A DNA stretch of 49,572 bases, taken from the NCBI GenBank assembly GCA_018384595.1, contig JAHAYO010000083.1, positions 1 to 49,572 on the forward strand. Direction: 5' to 3'. The translations under genes and the position numbers were made by a program. This DNA comes from Thiopseudomonas sp. (GTDB lineage: Bacteria; Pseudomonadota; Gammaproteobacteria; Pseudomonadales; Pseudomonadaceae). Below are positions 1 to 8,823 of this stretch, in pieces. The notes under the pieces were generated by a model. It was not told the origin of the DNA. It saw only the letters and a list, made by a program, of their open reading frames with translations, and searched no databases. Numbering within the stretch: the first letter of the stretch is position 1; each line of letters begins with the position of its first letter.

Positions 1-159
1 GGGGTTGTCGTACTCTTCGATGCCGTCATAGACATGGCCTACGGTTTGCTCGGTGGTGTCGCTGTGCTGGCCCTTGCGGGTAGCAAATACCAGCCAGACC
101 AAGGCCACCAGAGTGACCGTGGTGAGGATGACAACGTACCAACTCCAGAAAGATGTCAT
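1..159 (-). CDS. ccoP: cbb3-type cytochrome c oxidase subunit III CcoP (N-terminal part)
   Basis: This is the first 53 codons of the membrane-bound dihaem cytochrome c subunit that passes electrons to CcoO and CcoN. The gene runs off the left edge, so the haem-binding CxxCH motifs are not visible. What can be seen is one membrane segment at about residues 7-23, then the polar stretch ending GIEEYDNP that is typical of CcoP N-termini. The ATG is preceded by AAGGAG at a spacing of 9 nt. It lies 73 nt downstream of ccoO in the same direction. A separate ccoQ would normally sit between them and is missing here. Confidence 0.88.
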   Translation of the reverse strand, partial: MTSFWSWYVVILTTVTLVALVWLVFATRKGQHSDTTEQTVGHVYDGIEEYDNP

Positions 160-190
160 TGGTGTGTACTCCTTGATGAGTGTACGGGAT

Positions 191-220
191 GCCTGCCCTC
201 AGGCGGTGCCGTGGGCAGGC
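191..220 (-). other. Hairpin between ccoO and ccoP
   Basis: A perfect 8-bp inverted repeat (GCCTGCCC at 191-198, GGGCAGGC at 213-220) with a 14-nt loop occupies the ccoO-ccoP gap. No T-run follows on the minus strand, so it looks more like an mRNA-stabilising or processing hairpin than an intrinsic terminator. Confidence 0.5.
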
Positions 221-232
221 GCTATCCGTTTT

Positions 233-844
233 TTATCGTTTGTTTTTGATGGCAGTACCAAGTACCTGCAGGTAAGCCACAACAGCATCCATTTCGGACT
301 TGCCCTTGACGGCAGCCACTGCACCCTGCATGTCCTCATCGGTGTAAGGTACGCCCAGGGTTTTCAGTGCTTTCATCTTGGCTACGGTGTGCTTGCCGTC
401 CAGATAGTTCTCTACCAGCCAAGGGTAGGAAGGCATCTTGGATTCAGGCACTACGTTGCGCGGGTTGAACAGGTGGGCACGGTGCCAGTCGTCAGAGTAG
501 CGACCGCCGACGCGGGCCAAGTCTGGGCCGGTACGCTTGGAACCCCACAGGAAGGGGTGGTCGTACACGCTTTCACCGGCGACCGAGTAGTGGCCGTAGC
601 GCTCGGTTTCGGCACGGAACGGGCGCACCATCTGCGAGTGACAGCCTACGCAGCCTTCACGAATGTAGATGTCGCGTCCTTCTAGCTGCAGTGCGGTGTA
701 AGGCTTGAGGCCGTCAACCGGCTCGTTGACCACGTCTTGGAAGAACAGCGGGACGATCTGGGTCAAGCCGCCAATACTGACGGCCAGCACCATGAAGAAG
801 GCCAGCAGGCCAACGTTTTTTTCTAGTTTCTCATGCGATTGCAT
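233..844 (-). CDS. ccoO: cbb3-type cytochrome c oxidase subunit II CcoO
   Basis: Membrane-anchored monohaem cytochrome c subunit (203 aa) of the high-affinity cbb3 terminal oxidase. It relays electrons from CcoP to the catalytic subunit CcoN at the cytoplasmic membrane. One N-terminal membrane segment (about residues 11-33) is followed by the haem c motif CVGCH at residues 65-69; the motifs [16 protein letters not shown] and SKMPSYPW, which supplies the distal Met ligand region, fit the family. The start ATG overlaps the ccoN stop by one base (TAATG), so translation is probably coupled. Length is normal for CcoO. Confidence 0.96.
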   Translation of the reverse strand: MQSHEKLEKNVGLLAFFMVLAVSIGGLTQIVPLFFQDVVNEPVDGLKPYTALQLEGRDIYIREGCVGCHSQMVRPFRAETERYGHYSVAGESVYDHPFLWGSKRTGPDLARVGGRYSDDWHRAHLFNPRNVVPESKMPSYPWLVENYLDGKHTVAKMKALKTLGVPYTDEDMQGAVAAVKGKSEMDAVVAYLQVLGTAIKNKR

Positions 845-2292
845 TAGTGAGCTCCTTCGACCGTAAAGCGGTTGGCAGCAGCAGCCTTGGCCGGATCAGC
901 GCTGGCAATGGTCTTCCAGACGTTCCATGCCATCAGCAACATGCCGGCAAAGAAAATGGAGCCACCGATCAGGCGTACGATAAAACCGGGATGGCTGAGA
1001 TCGATGGCTTCCTGGAAGGTATAGGTCAGGGTGCCGTCGTCGTTGATGGCGCGCCACATCAGGCCCTGGGCAATACCGTTAACCCACAGTGATGCGATAT
1101 ACAGCACGGTACCGATGGTCGACATCCAGAAGTGGGTGTTGATCAGGTTGACGCTGTACATCTGCTCGCGGCCAAACAGGCGCGGAATCAGGTGATATAG
1201 GGAGCCGATGGACACCATGGCAACCCAGCCTAGAGCGCCGGCGTGAACGTGACCTACGGTCCAGTCGGTGTAGTGCGACAGGGCGTTCACGGTCTTGATC
1301 GACATCATCGGGCCTTCAAAGGTGGACATGCCGTAGAAGGCCAGCGATACCACCAGGAAGCGCAGAATCGGGTCGCTGCGCAGTTTGTGCCAAGCGCCGG
1401 ACAGGGTCATCATGCCGTTGATCATGCCACCCCAGCTTGGAGCCAGCAGGATCAGGGACATCACCATGCCCAAAGACTGAGCCCAGTCAGGCAGGGCGGT
1501 GTAGTGCAAGTGGTGCGGGCCGGCCCAGATGTACAGGGTAATCAGTGCCCAGAAGTGCACGATAGACAGGCGATAGGAATAGATGGGGCGCTCGGCCTGC
1601 TTGGGAACGAAGTAGTACATCATGCCCAGGAAGCCTGCGGTCAGGAAAAAGCCCACAGCGTTGTGACCGTACCACCACTGCACCATGGCATCGGTAGCGC
1701 CGGCGTAGGCGGAGTAAGATTTGAGCAAGCCACCGGAAATAACCGGCATTTCCATGCTGTTGATAATGTGCAGCATGGCCACGGTGATGATAAATCCGCC
1801 GTAAAACCAGTTACCCACATAAATATGCTTGACCTTGCGCATCACCAAAGTGCCGAAGAAAACGACACCAAAGCTGACCCAGACCACGGCAATCAGGATA
1901 TCGATTGGCCACTCCAGCTCGGCGTATTCCTTAGAGGTGGTGTAGCCCAGCGGCAGGCTGATGGCGGCGCACAGGATCACTAGTTGCCAGCCCCAGAAGG
2001 TGAAGGCAGCCAGTTTGGGCGCAAACAGTGTGGTCTGGCAGGTGCGCTGCACCGAGTAATAGCAGGTAGCGAACAATGCACAGCCACCAAAGGCAAAAAT
2101 TACCGCGTTGGTGTGCAGAGGGCGCAGCCGGCCATAGGTCAGCCAGGGAATGTCGAAGTTCAGTGATGGCCAGACCAGCTGGGCCGCAATCAGGACGCCT
2201 ACCAGCATCCCGACTATGCCCCAGACCACCGTCATGACGGCAAACTGGCGAACCACCTTGTAGTTGTAGGCGGAGCTCGTGGTTGTGTTCAT
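844..2292 (-). CDS. ccoN: cbb3-type cytochrome c oxidase subunit I CcoN
   Basis: Catalytic subunit (482 aa from the chosen start) of the cbb3 oxidase, which reduces O2 to water with haem b and a haem b3-CuB centre and pumps protons. Recognisable ligand regions are RLRPLHTNA (low-spin haem His), [10 protein letters not shown] and GPHHLHYTA (CuB histidines) and [10 protein letters not shown] (haem histidines). The open frame extends 28 codons further upstream, but the ATG at 2292 gives the family's usual N-terminus ([18 protein letters not shown]), so I start there. It is first in ccoN-ccoO-ccoP and sits about 100 nt downstream of an ANR/FNR-type box, as expected for an oxidase induced at low oxygen. 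Confidence 0.95.
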   Translation of the reverse strand: MNTTTSSAYNYKVVRQFAVMTVVWGIVGMLVGVLIAAQLVWPSLNFDIPWLTYGRLRPLHTNAVIFAFGGCALFATCYYSVQRTCQTTLFAPKLAAFTFWGWQLVILCAAISLPLGYTTSKEYAELEWPIDILIAVVWVSFGVVFFGTLVMRKVKHIYVGNWFYGGFIITVAMLHIINSMEMPVISGGLLKSYSAYAGATDAMVQWWYGHNAVGFFLTAGFLGMMYYFVPKQAERPIYSYRLSIVHFWALITLYIWAGPHHLHYTALPDWAQSLGMVMSLILLAPSWGGMINGMMTLSGAWHKLRSDPILRFLVVSLAFYGMSTFEGPMMSIKTVNALSHYTDWTVGHVHAGALGWVAMVSIGSLYHLIPRLFGREQMYSVNLINTHFWMSTIGTVLYIASLWVNGIAQGLMWRAINDDGTLTYTFQEAIDLSHPGFIVRLIGGSIFFAGMLLMAWNVWKTIASADPAKAAAANRFTVEGAH

Positions 2293-2364
2293 GGTTATTT
2301 TTCCATCCGTTTGTTGGGCAGACGTGCTAGCAAGCGCACGGCGCTCTTTTAGCTGTAGCGGCGA

Positions 2365-2407
2365 AATTCTGGTCAAAGCAAGCCGTGCGCGTATTGATAA
2401 GTGTCAA
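2365..2407 (-). promoter_or_regulatory. ANR/FNR-type box and -10 element for ccoNOP
   Basis: Read on the minus strand, TTGAC-N4-ATCAA lies at 2394-2407, matching the ANR/FNR half-site arrangement (TTGAT/C-N4-ATCAA). An AGAATT hexamer at 2365-2370 is centred 33 nt downstream, the spacing expected of a class II site near -41.5. This would put ccoNOP under oxygen control. The box is seen directly; binding is inferred. Confidence 0.72.
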
Positions 2408-2529
2408 TGAGGCAAGGTTTGCCACTACAATTAAAACATGAATTGACGGCTGGCTAACATTCTCTTCATGTGCCGGACGCAGTGCAGGTGTTTGACAGGT
2501 ACAAGGCGCTGATCAAGGAGGCTTGAAAA

Positions 2530-3402
2530 TTGAAAAAAATAGCATTTGTCGGGCTGGGCAACATGGGGTTTCCTATGGCCGGCCACCTGGCCCGTGCAGG
2601 GCACGATATTTGTGTCTACAACCGCACGACATCCAGAATGACCGATTGGCAGGCGGTCAACGGCGGGCGTATAGCAGTGACACCGGCACAGGCTGCACGC
2701 GGGGCTGACCTAGTCTTTGTGTGCGTCGGCAATGATGATGATGTGCGGTCGGTTGTGCAGGGTGCAGAAGGGGTGTTGGCAGGCATGCGCAGCGGTAGCT
2801 GTCTGGTGGATCACACCACGGCCTCGGCAGCTCTGGCGCGCGAGCTGGCTGCACTTTGTAGCGGGCAGGGCGTCAGCTTTCTGGATGCGCCGGTCTCCGG
2901 TGGACAGGCAGGTGCGCAAAATGGTTGTCTGACCGTTATGGCAGGCGGCGATATGGAGACTTTCCAGCGGGTGGAGCCGGTACTGGCTGCCTACGCTGCA
3001 TCCAGCCGGCTGATGGGGCCGGTGGGTAGCGGACAGCTGACCAAGATGGTCAACCAGATTTGCGTGGGTGGGCTCTTGCAGGCGCTGGCCGAGGCGCTGC
3101 ACTTTGGCGAGCAGGCGGGGCTGGATATGCAGGCCGCGATGGAGGTTATTGGGGCTGGGGCTGCGCAGTCATGGCAGCAGCACAATCGCTACCAGAGCAT
3201 GCTGGCCCGCGAATTTGATTTTGGCTTCGCGGTGAAATGGATGCGCAAGGATTTTGCCATGGTGCTGGAAGAAGCGCGGAGGATTGATGCCAGTTTGCCG
3301 GTTACTGCGCTGGTGGATCAGTTTTATGCGGATATTGAGCGCATGGGCGGTTCAGGCTGGGATACCTCAAGCCTGATCCGGCGTCTGGGAAGCAAAACCT
3401 GA
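2530..3402 (+). CDS. NAD(P)-dependent beta-hydroxyacid dehydrogenase (3-hydroxyisobutyrate dehydrogenase family)
   Basis: A 290-aa cytoplasmic oxidoreductase of the 3-hydroxyisobutyrate / tartronate semialdehyde reductase / GLYR family. The dinucleotide-binding loop GLGNMGFPMAGHL is at residues 8-20. NRT follows the second strand (31-33), a pattern that favours NADPH. The substrate motif DAPVSGGQAGAQNG is at 119-132, and the catalytic lysine is K172 in the GSGQLTKMVN region. The start is TTG at 2530, chosen because AAGGAGG lies 8 nt upstream and the protein then begins directly with the Rossmann strand (KKIAFVGLG). The stop overlaps the ATG of the next gene. The substrate cannot be told from sequence alone. 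Confidence 0.87.
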   Translation: MKKIAFVGLGNMGFPMAGHLARAGHDICVYNRTTSRMTDWQAVNGGRIAVTPAQAARGADLVFVCVGNDDDVRSVVQGAEGVLAGMRSGSCLVDHTTASAALARELAALCSGQGVSFLDAPVSGGQAGAQNGCLTVMAGGDMETFQRVEPVLAAYAASSRLMGPVGSGQLTKMVNQICVGGLLQALAEALHFGEQAGLDMQAAMEVIGAGAAQSWQQHNRYQSMLAREFDFGFAVKWMRKDFAMVLEEARRIDASLPVTALVDQFYADIERMGGSGWDTSSLIRRLGSKT

Positions 3403-3653
3403 TGGAGTGTCGTGCCGGCTGTGGCGCCTGCTGTGTGGCGCCATCCATTAATACACCAATGCCGGGGATGCCTGATGGCAAGCCGGCTGGCGTCAGGTGC
3501 CTGCATCTGGACGATAAAAACCTGTGCCTGCTGTTTGGCAGCCCGTTGCGTCCGGGTTTTTGTGGAGCATTTTCGGCCAGCGCAGATATATGCGGCCAGA
3601 GCAGGGAGGAGGCTGTCCGGTTGATTGGCTGGCTTGAGGGCGTGACCTGCTGA
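3402..3653 (+). CDS. YkgJ-family cysteine cluster protein
   Basis: Small protein (83 aa) with the cysteine pattern CRAGCGACC near the N-terminus and further cysteines at CLHL, CLLF, GFCGAF, ICG and the C-terminus. This is the signature of the YkgJ/UPF0153 cluster family, thought to bind zinc or an Fe-S cluster. Its ATG shares one base with the upstream stop (TGATG), so it is translationally coupled to the dehydrogenase. The biochemical role of the family is unknown. Confidence 0.8.
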   Translation: MECRAGCGACCVAPSINTPMPGMPDGKPAGVRCLHLDDKNLCLLFGSPLRPGFCGAFSASADICGQSREEAVRLIGWLEGVTC

Positions 3654-3673
3654 GACCTGCTGCCAAAAAAACA

Positions 3674-3696
3674 AAAGGCTGCCACTGGCAGCCTTT
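3674..3696 (-). terminator. Terminator of gltA (bidirectional with the ykgJ-like gene)
   Basis: A 10-bp perfect stem (AAAGGCTGCC / GGCAGCCTTT) with a 3-nt loop sits between two convergent genes. On the minus strand it is followed by TTGTTTTTTTGG, a good intrinsic terminator for gltA. Confidence 0.85.
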
Positions 3697-3719
3697 GTAT
3701 CGAGCTACAAGAGCATTGA

Positions 3720-5003
3720 TCAGCGCTTGTCGACCGGTACGTACTCACGTACATCGGAACCGGTATACAGCTGGCGCGGGCGGTTGATCTTGTGTGGCTC
3801 GGACAGCATTTCCATCCAGTGGGAGATCCAGCCGACAGTGCGGGACATGGCGAAGATCACGGTGAACATGCTGGTCGGGATGCCCATGGCTTTCAGGATG
3901 ATGCCTGAGTAGAAGTCAACGTTCGGGTATAGGTTGCGTTCTTTGAAGTAGGGGTCGTTCAGGGCGATTTCTTCCAGCTTCATGGCCAGTTCCAGCTGTG
4001 GGTCGTGGATGCCCAGCTCGGACAGTACCTCGTCGCAGGATTCTTTCATTACCTTGGCGCGCGGGTCGAAGTTCTTGTACACGCGGTGGCCGAAGCCCAT
4101 CAGCTTGAACGGGTCGTTCTTGTCTTTGGCCTTGTCGATGAACTTTTGTACGTTGGATACATCGCCAATTTCATCCAGCATCAACAGGACAGCTTCGTTG
4201 GCACCGCCGTGGGCAGGTCCCCACAGGGCTGCGATTCCGGCTGCAATGCATGCGAACGGGTTGGCACCGGTGGAGCCTACCAGGCGTACGGTAGAGGTAG
4301 AAGCATTTTGCTCGTGGTCGGCGTGCAGGATCAGGATGCGCTCCATGGCGCGGGTCAGTACAGGGCTGATCGGTTTGATATCTGCCGGGGTGTTGAACAT
4401 CATGTGCAGGAAGTTTTCTGCGTAGCCCAGTTCGTTGCGCGGGTACATGATGGGCTGGCCTACAGAGTATTTATAGGCCATGGCGGCGATTGTTGGCATC
4501 TTGGAAATCAGGCGGTGAGCAGAGATTTCGCGGTGACGCGGGTTATCATTGTCCAGGGAGTCGTGGTAGAAGGCAGACAGGGCGCCCACGATGCCGCACA
4601 TGACGGCCATCGGGTGGGCGTCGCGGCGGAAGCCGTTCAGGAAGGACTTCAGTTGTTCGTTGACCATGGTGTGGGTCATGATGCTCTGGCTGAACTCTGC
4701 TTTTTGCTCTTTATTTGGGAGCTCGCCATGCATCAGAAGATAGCATGTTTCCAGGTAGTCGGACTTGTAGGCCAGTTCTTCGATCGGGTAACCGCGGTGC
4801 AGCAGGACGCCCTTGTCACCATCAATAAAGGTGATCTTGGACTCACAGGAAGCGGTGGACATAAAGCCCGGGTCGTAAGTGATGTAGCCGTTGGCAATCA
4901 GTGTGCGGACATCGATTACGTCATGACCCAGCGTGCCGGAATAAATGGGCAGCTCAAGGGTATTGCCCTCGCCAACTGTCAACTGCGCTTTTTTGTCAGC
5001 CAT
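3720..5003 (-). CDS. gltA: Citrate synthase
   Basis: Condenses oxaloacetate and acetyl-CoA to citrate, the entry step of the TCA cycle (427 aa, cytoplasmic). Catalytic residues fall in the expected motifs: H265 ([11 protein letters not shown]), H306 ([14 protein letters not shown]) and D363 (NVDFYSGI). The N-terminal extension and length place it with the type II hexameric, NADH-inhibited enzymes of Gram-negatives. The start has AGGAGG at 5008-5013. It is divergent from sdhC, with a sigma70-like promoter in the gap, and ends in a strong terminator. Confidence 0.98.
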   Translation of the reverse strand: MADKKAQLTVGEGNTLELPIYSGTLGHDVIDVRTLIANGYITYDPGFMSTASCESKITFIDGDKGVLLHRGYPIEELAYKSDYLETCYLLMHGELPNKEQKAEFSQSIMTHTMVNEQLKSFLNGFRRDAHPMAVMCGIVGALSAFYHDSLDNDNPRHREISAHRLISKMPTIAAMAYKYSVGQPIMYPRNELGYAENFLHMMFNTPADIKPISPVLTRAMERILILHADHEQNASTSTVRLVGSTGANPFACIAAGIAALWGPAHGGANEAVLLMLDEIGDVSNVQKFIDKAKDKNDPFKLMGFGHRVYKNFDPRAKVMKESCDEVLSELGIHDPQLELAMKLEEIALNDPYFKERNLYPNVDFYSGIILKAMGIPTSMFTVIFAMSRTVGWISHWMEMLSEPHKINRPRQLYTGSDVREYVPVDKR

Positions 5004-5056
5004 GTGGCCTCCTAAATTGTGCTTGAAATCGTCACGGCTCCGAAAGAGCCCGGAAC

Positions 5057-5084
5057 ATCATAAAGTGATAAGCCCGAAAGTCAA
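5057..5084 (-). promoter_or_regulatory. Sigma70-type promoter of gltA
   Basis: Minus strand TTGACT (5079-5084), 16-nt spacer, TATGAT (5057-5062). Transcription would begin near 5050, giving a leader of about 47 nt. Confidence 0.7.
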
Positions 5085-5191
5085 TTTAAACCTAAGGCAG
5101 GGTTTGCAGGCTTATGCCATGTTTGGTCAGCGCACATCTTCAGTCAGTCTGTCAATTGTGCGCAATGCGCTTTTAGGCGAATACATTGTCG

Positions 5192-5221
5192 TTGTACGAC
5201 TGACCGGTTTTGCACTATACT
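5192..5221 (+). promoter_or_regulatory. Candidate promoter of the sdhCDAB operon
   Basis: TTGTAC (5192-5197), 18-nt spacer, TATACT (5216-5221). The -10 is good and the -35 is weak. It would give a leader of about 120 nt before sdhC. Confidence 0.45.
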
Positions 5222-5349
5222 CGGGGACGGCTTGGCAGGCGGGCAAAGCGCTCGTTGCTGCTGAAGTTCGTCCTTTGGAGACAGGTACCTATAAGGTGCC
5301 TTTTCGATAACCGCCCTGTTGTTTGGGGCTCGCAAAGTGTGATTATGCC

Positions 5350-5727
5350 GTGAAAAGCCAAAGACCTATAAATCTCGATCTAACGACAATAAAGCTGCCC
5401 ATTACAGCGTATTCGTCCATTCTGCACCGCATCTCTGGAGTGATTCTGTTCTTCGGGATTGTTGTGCTGATGTGGGGCCTGGATAAGTCCCTTGCTTCAG
5501 AGCAGGGCTTTGCTGAAGTCAAAGAGTGCCTGAGTGGCGGTTTCGTCAAACTGGTAGTCTGGGGTTTGCTTTCTGCACTTCTGTACCACCTTGTGGCTGG
5601 CGTTCGTCACGTGCTGATGGATCTGGGCATGGCAGGTGAAACCCTTGAGGCTGGCAAGCAGGGCGCGAAGGCTGTCCTGGTTGTAGCCGCCGTATTGATT
5701 CTGCTTGCAGGAGTGTGGATATGGTAA
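5350..5727 (+). CDS. sdhC: Succinate dehydrogenase cytochrome b556 subunit
   Basis: Membrane anchor (125 aa) of complex II; with SdhD it binds haem b and ubiquinone. It carries the family N-terminus SQRPINLDLTTIKLPITA and ILHRISG (quinone-site region). Three membrane helices are visible, and H80 in LLYHLVAGVRH aligns with the haem ligand H84 of E. coli. The frame is open from TTG at 5323, but I start at GTG 5350, which gives the standard KSQRP N-terminus; no strong ribosome site decides this. The stop lies inside the start of sdhD (7-nt overlap). Confidence 0.93.
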   Translation: MKSQRPINLDLTTIKLPITAYSSILHRISGVILFFGIVVLMWGLDKSLASEQGFAEVKECLSGGFVKLVVWGLLSALLYHLVAGVRHVLMDLGMAGETLEAGKQGAKAVLVVAAVLILLAGVWIW

Positions 5728-6089
5728 CTTACGTAACAAACTTTTCGCGTTCTGGCCTATATGACTGGATGGCGCAGCGTGTTTCAGCGGTTGTGCTGGC
5801 AATTTATACCCTGTTTCTGCTTGGCTATGTCATTGCAAACCCAAATATGGACTTTGCTCAGTGGCAGGGCTTGTTCTCCCAGGGCTGGATGCGTGTATTC
5901 AGCCTGCTGACTCTGGTGGCGCTGGGTGCGCACGCTTGGGTTGGCATGTGGACCATCACCACCGACTACCTGACCAAGATGACCTTTGGTAAGTGGGCTG
6001 GTGCTGTCCGCTTTCTGGTGCAGGCCCTGTGTGGTGTGCTGATGTTTGTACTGTTCGTCTGGGGCATCCAGATCCTTTGGGGAATTTGA
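5721..6089 (+). CDS. sdhD: Succinate dehydrogenase hydrophobic membrane anchor subunit
   Basis: Second membrane anchor of complex II (122 aa, three membrane helices). H71, D82 and Y83, in the stretch HAWVGMWTITTDY, match E. coli SdhD H71 (haem region) and D82/Y83 (ubiquinone site) in both identity and position. The ATG at 5721 overlaps the sdhC stop (ATGGTAA), so the two anchors are translationally coupled. sdhA starts 3 nt after the stop. Confidence 0.95.
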   Translation: MVTYVTNFSRSGLYDWMAQRVSAVVLAIYTLFLLGYVIANPNMDFAQWQGLFSQGWMRVFSLLTLVALGAHAWVGMWTITTDYLTKMTFGKWAGAVRFLVQALCGVLMFVLFVWGIQILWGI

Positions 6090-6092
6090 TCC

Positions 6093-7865
6093 ATGACTGG
6101 TATTCGTACTCTTTCTTATGACGCCATCATCATCGGTGGCGGCGGCGCGGGCATGCGCGCCTCTTTGCAGTTGGCCCAAGGCGGTCACAAAACTGCAGTG
6201 GTAACCAAAGTTTTTCCAACCCGTTCGCACACCGTATCCGCCCAGGGCGGCATTACCTGTGCCATCGCATCTGACGACCCCAACGACGATTGGCGTTGGC
6301 ACATGTACGATACCGTCAAGGGTTCCGACTATATCGGCGACCAGGACGCTATTGAGTACATGTGTTCAGTTGGTCCTGAGGCTGTGTTCGAACTAGAGCA
6401 CATGGGTCTACCTTTCTCCCGTACCGAAACAGGCCGTATTTATCAGCGTCCTTTCGGCGGACAGTCTAAAGACTACGGTCGTGGCGGCCAGGCTGCTCGT
6501 ACCTGTGCTGCGGCTGACCGTACTGGTCACGCGCTGCTACACACCCTGTATCAGGCTAACCTGAAGCACGGTACTGAGTTTCTCAACGAGTGGTATGCGG
6601 TTGACTTGGTGATGAACCAAGACGGTGCTTGTGTTGGCGTGATCGCTATCTGCATCGAAACCGGCGAAACGGTTTACATCCGCTCCAAGGCCACTGTGCT
6701 GGCAACCGGCGGTGCCGGTCGCATCTTCTCTTCTACCACCAATGCTCTGATCAATACCGGTGACGGCGTGGGCATGTCCCTACGTGCCGGGATTCCAATG
6801 CAGGACATGGAAATGTGGCAGTTCCACCCAACCGGTATTGCCGGTGCTGGTGTACTGGTAACCGAAGGTTGCCGCGGTGAAGGTGGTTACCTGATCAACA
6901 AGCATGGCGAGCGTTTTATGGAGCGTTATGCGCCCAACGCCAAAGACCTGGCTGGCCGCGACGTAGTTGCTCGCTCCATGGTTAAAGAAATTCTGGCCGG
7001 CAACGGTTGTGGTCCAGATGGCGACCACGTTCAGCTCAAGCTGGATCACCTGGGTGAAGAAGTGCTGCACAGCCGCCTGCCTGGTATTTGTGAGCTGTCC
7101 AAAACCTTTGCCCACATTGACCCAGTAGTTGCACCGATTCCTGTTATTCCAACCTGTCACTACATGATGGGTGGTATCGCCACCAACATTCATGGTCAGG
7201 CCATTGCCCAGAGTGCCAGCGGTGAAGACAAAATCATCGAAGGTCTGTTCGGTGTGGGTGAGGTGACTTCCGTATCCGTCCACGGCGCTAACCGTCTGGG
7301 TGGTAACTCCCTGCTCGACTTGGTGGTATTTGGTCGTGCGGCTGGTTTGTATCTGGAAAAAGCCTTGCGCGAAGGTGTTGACACCCGTAACGCTGGTGAG
7401 TCCGATATCGAGCGTTCCATGGCCCGTCTGTCCGGCCTCAACGAGCGCACGGCTGGTGAAGAAGTGGCTCCGCTGCGTAAAGAACTGCAGACCTGCATGC
7501 AGAATTACTTTGGTGTATTCCGTACTGGTGAATACATGCAGAAGGGCATCAAGGAACTGGCCGATCTGCGCGAGCGTATCGAGAAGGTCAAGATCAACGA
7601 CAAGAGCAACGCATTCAACACGGCTCGTATCGAAGCCCTCGAGCTGCAAAACCTGTTCGAAGTGGCTGAAGCGACTGCCATTGCTGCTGAAGCGCGTAAA
7701 GAGTCCCGTGGTGCCCACGCCCGCGAAGACTACGAGAGCCGTGACGATGAAAACTGGCTGTGCCACAGCATGTACTTCCCGACAACCAAGACTGTTGGCA
7801 AGCGTGCCGTCAACTTCTCGCCTAAATCGGTTCCTGCTTTTGAACCCAAAGAGCGTACTTATTAA
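6093..7865 (+). CDS. sdhA: Succinate dehydrogenase flavoprotein subunit
   Basis: Oxidises succinate to fumarate on covalently bound FAD (590 aa, peripheral on the cytoplasmic face of the membrane). It has the FAD-binding loop [12 protein letters not shown] near residue 13 and H46 in [11 protein letters not shown], the FAD-attachment histidine. The capping and active-site motifs [28 protein letters not shown] and the C-terminal [19 protein letters not shown] are also present. Length and motifs are normal. It is the third gene of sdhCDAB. Confidence 0.98.
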   Translation: MTGIRTLSYDAIIIGGGGAGMRASLQLAQGGHKTAVVTKVFPTRSHTVSAQGGITCAIASDDPNDDWRWHMYDTVKGSDYIGDQDAIEYMCSVGPEAVFELEHMGLPFSRTETGRIYQRPFGGQSKDYGRGGQAARTCAAADRTGHALLHTLYQANLKHGTEFLNEWYAVDLVMNQDGACVGVIAICIETGETVYIRSKATVLATGGAGRIFSSTTNALINTGDGVGMSLRAGIPMQDMEMWQFHPTGIAGAGVLVTEGCRGEGGYLINKHGERFMERYAPNAKDLAGRDVVARSMVKEILAGNGCGPDGDHVQLKLDHLGEEVLHSRLPGICELSKTFAHIDPVVAPIPVIPTCHYMMGGIATNIHGQAIAQSASGEDKIIEGLFGVGEVTSVSVHGANRLGGNSLLDLVVFGRAAGLYLEKALREGVDTRNAGESDIERSMARLSGLNERTAGEEVAPLRKELQTCMQNYFGVFRTGEYMQKGIKELADLRERIEKVKINDKSNAFNTARIEALELQNLFEVAEATAIAAEARKESRGAHAREDYESRDDENWLCHSMYFPTTKTVGKRAVNFSPKSVPAFEPKERTY

Positions 7866-7876
7866 GGGTTATCAAG

Positions 7877-8599
7877 ATGTCGCTGCCTAATACTTTGAAA
7901 GTAAGCGTTTATCGCTACAATCCTGAAAAGGATACCGCTCCGTTCATGCAAAATTTTGACGTCGCGATCGGCGGCAAAGACATGATGGTGCTGGATGTGC
8001 TGCAACTGATCAAGGAGCAGGACGAAACCTTCGCTTTCCGTCGTTCATGCCGTGAGGGTGTGTGTGGTTCCGACGGCATGAGCATGGGAGGCGTCAACGG
8101 CCTGGCTTGTATCACCCCGATTTCACAAAAAATCGGCAAGGACGGTACTTTGGTAATCCGTCCGCTGCCTGGTCTGCCGATCATCCGTGACCTGGTTGTG
8201 GACATGAGCCTGTTCTATCAGCAGTACGAAAAGGTTCAGCCGTATCTGCAGAACAATACACCAGCTCCAGCCATCGAGCGTCTGCAAACGCCAGAAGACC
8301 GCGCAAAACTGGACGGCCTGTACGAGTGTATTCTCTGTGCTTGCTGCTCTACCGGTTGCCCGTCCTTCTGGTGGAACCCTGACAAGTTCTTGGGGCCTTC
8401 TGCGTTGTTGCAGGCTTACCGCTTCTTGGCGGATAGCCGTGATACCCAGACCCGTGAGCGCCTGTCACGCCTGGAAGATCCGTTCAGCGTCTTCCGTTGC
8501 CGTGACATCATGAACTGTACCAATGTGTGCCCTAAGGGTTTGAACCCGAACCGCGCCATTGGCCAGATCCGCAGCATGTTGCTGCAAAACGCGACCTGA
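7877..8599 (+). CDS. sdhB: Succinate dehydrogenase iron-sulfur subunit
   Basis: Electron-transfer subunit of complex II (240 aa) carrying three Fe-S clusters between the flavin and the quinone. The [2Fe-2S] ligands lie in SCREGVCGSDG and GLAC. The [4Fe-4S] and [3Fe-4S] ligands lie in CILCACCSTGCPSFWW and in CRDIMNCTNVCPKG. It closes sdhCDAB and is followed within 20 nt by a perfect 12-bp hairpin, then the structured sucA leader. Confidence 0.98.
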   Translation: MSLPNTLKVSVYRYNPEKDTAPFMQNFDVAIGGKDMMVLDVLQLIKEQDETFAFRRSCREGVCGSDGMSMGGVNGLACITPISQKIGKDGTLVIRPLPGLPIIRDLVVDMSLFYQQYEKVQPYLQNNTPAPAIERLQTPEDRAKLDGLYECILCACCSTGCPSFWWNPDKFLGPSALLQAYRFLADSRDTQTRERLSRLEDPFSVFRCRDIMNCTNVCPKGLNPNRAIGQIRSMLLQNAT

Positions 8600-8614
8600 T
8601 TTTAGGTTGCAATT

Positions 8615-8642
8615 CATTTGCCCGGGCTTGCCCGGGCAAATG
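8615..8642 (+). other. Perfect 12-bp hairpin after sdhB
   Basis: CATTTGCCCGGG / CCCGGGCAAATG with a 4-nt CTTG loop. No T-run follows, so it is more likely an RNA-processing or 3'-end stabilising stem, or a partial terminator, than a full intrinsic terminator. Read-through into sucA is plausible. Confidence 0.6.
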
Positions 8643-8649
8643 GACTCTA

Positions 8650-8823
8650 TGAGAAGCAGCTTACAAAGCTGTTTCGAAAGTTATTGACGACCAGCAGGGA
8701 CTCCTGGGTTCGCCCAGACTATCTGCGGGATCCGTAGTGACTTACCGAAGTCGCTGCTTGATGGCTTCAAGAGTCACTGAGTTTCCATGCCGGTAGTGCT
8801 TCCCTTACCAAGGGTGACTTAGC
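8650..8823 (+). ncRNA. Structured 5' leader of sucA (candidate sucA-II-type cis-regulatory RNA)
   Basis: The sdhB-sucA gap contains a run of stem-loops. They are CAGCTT/AAGCTG (8657-8671), CTGGG-TTCG-CCCAG (8704-8717), AGTGACTT-ACCG-AAGTCGCT (8736-8755, one G-U pair), CTTGA/TCAAG (8757-8771) and CCCTT-ACC-AAGGG (8802-8814). The last hides the AAGGG ribosome site of sucA. The strand 8736-8742 can instead pair perfectly with 8772-8778, so two folds compete. Conserved RNAs upstream of sucA have been described (sucA RNA in Burkholderiales; sucA-II in Pseudomonas). I assign this by position and structure only, not by a covariance match. Confidence 0.55.

Larger units (their letters stand above)
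5004..5349. other. gltA-sdhC divergent intergenic region
   Basis: 346 nt without a gene. It holds the gltA promoter (5057-5084, minus) and a candidate sdhC promoter (5192-5221, plus), described separately. I see no convincing coding frame and no intrinsic terminator. Confidence 0.7.

Noticed and set aside
4005..5015. 336-codon plus-strand frame antisense to gltA
   Set aside because: It is the reverse shadow of a well-conserved citrate synthase; His/Gln/Val-rich composition with no family resemblance.
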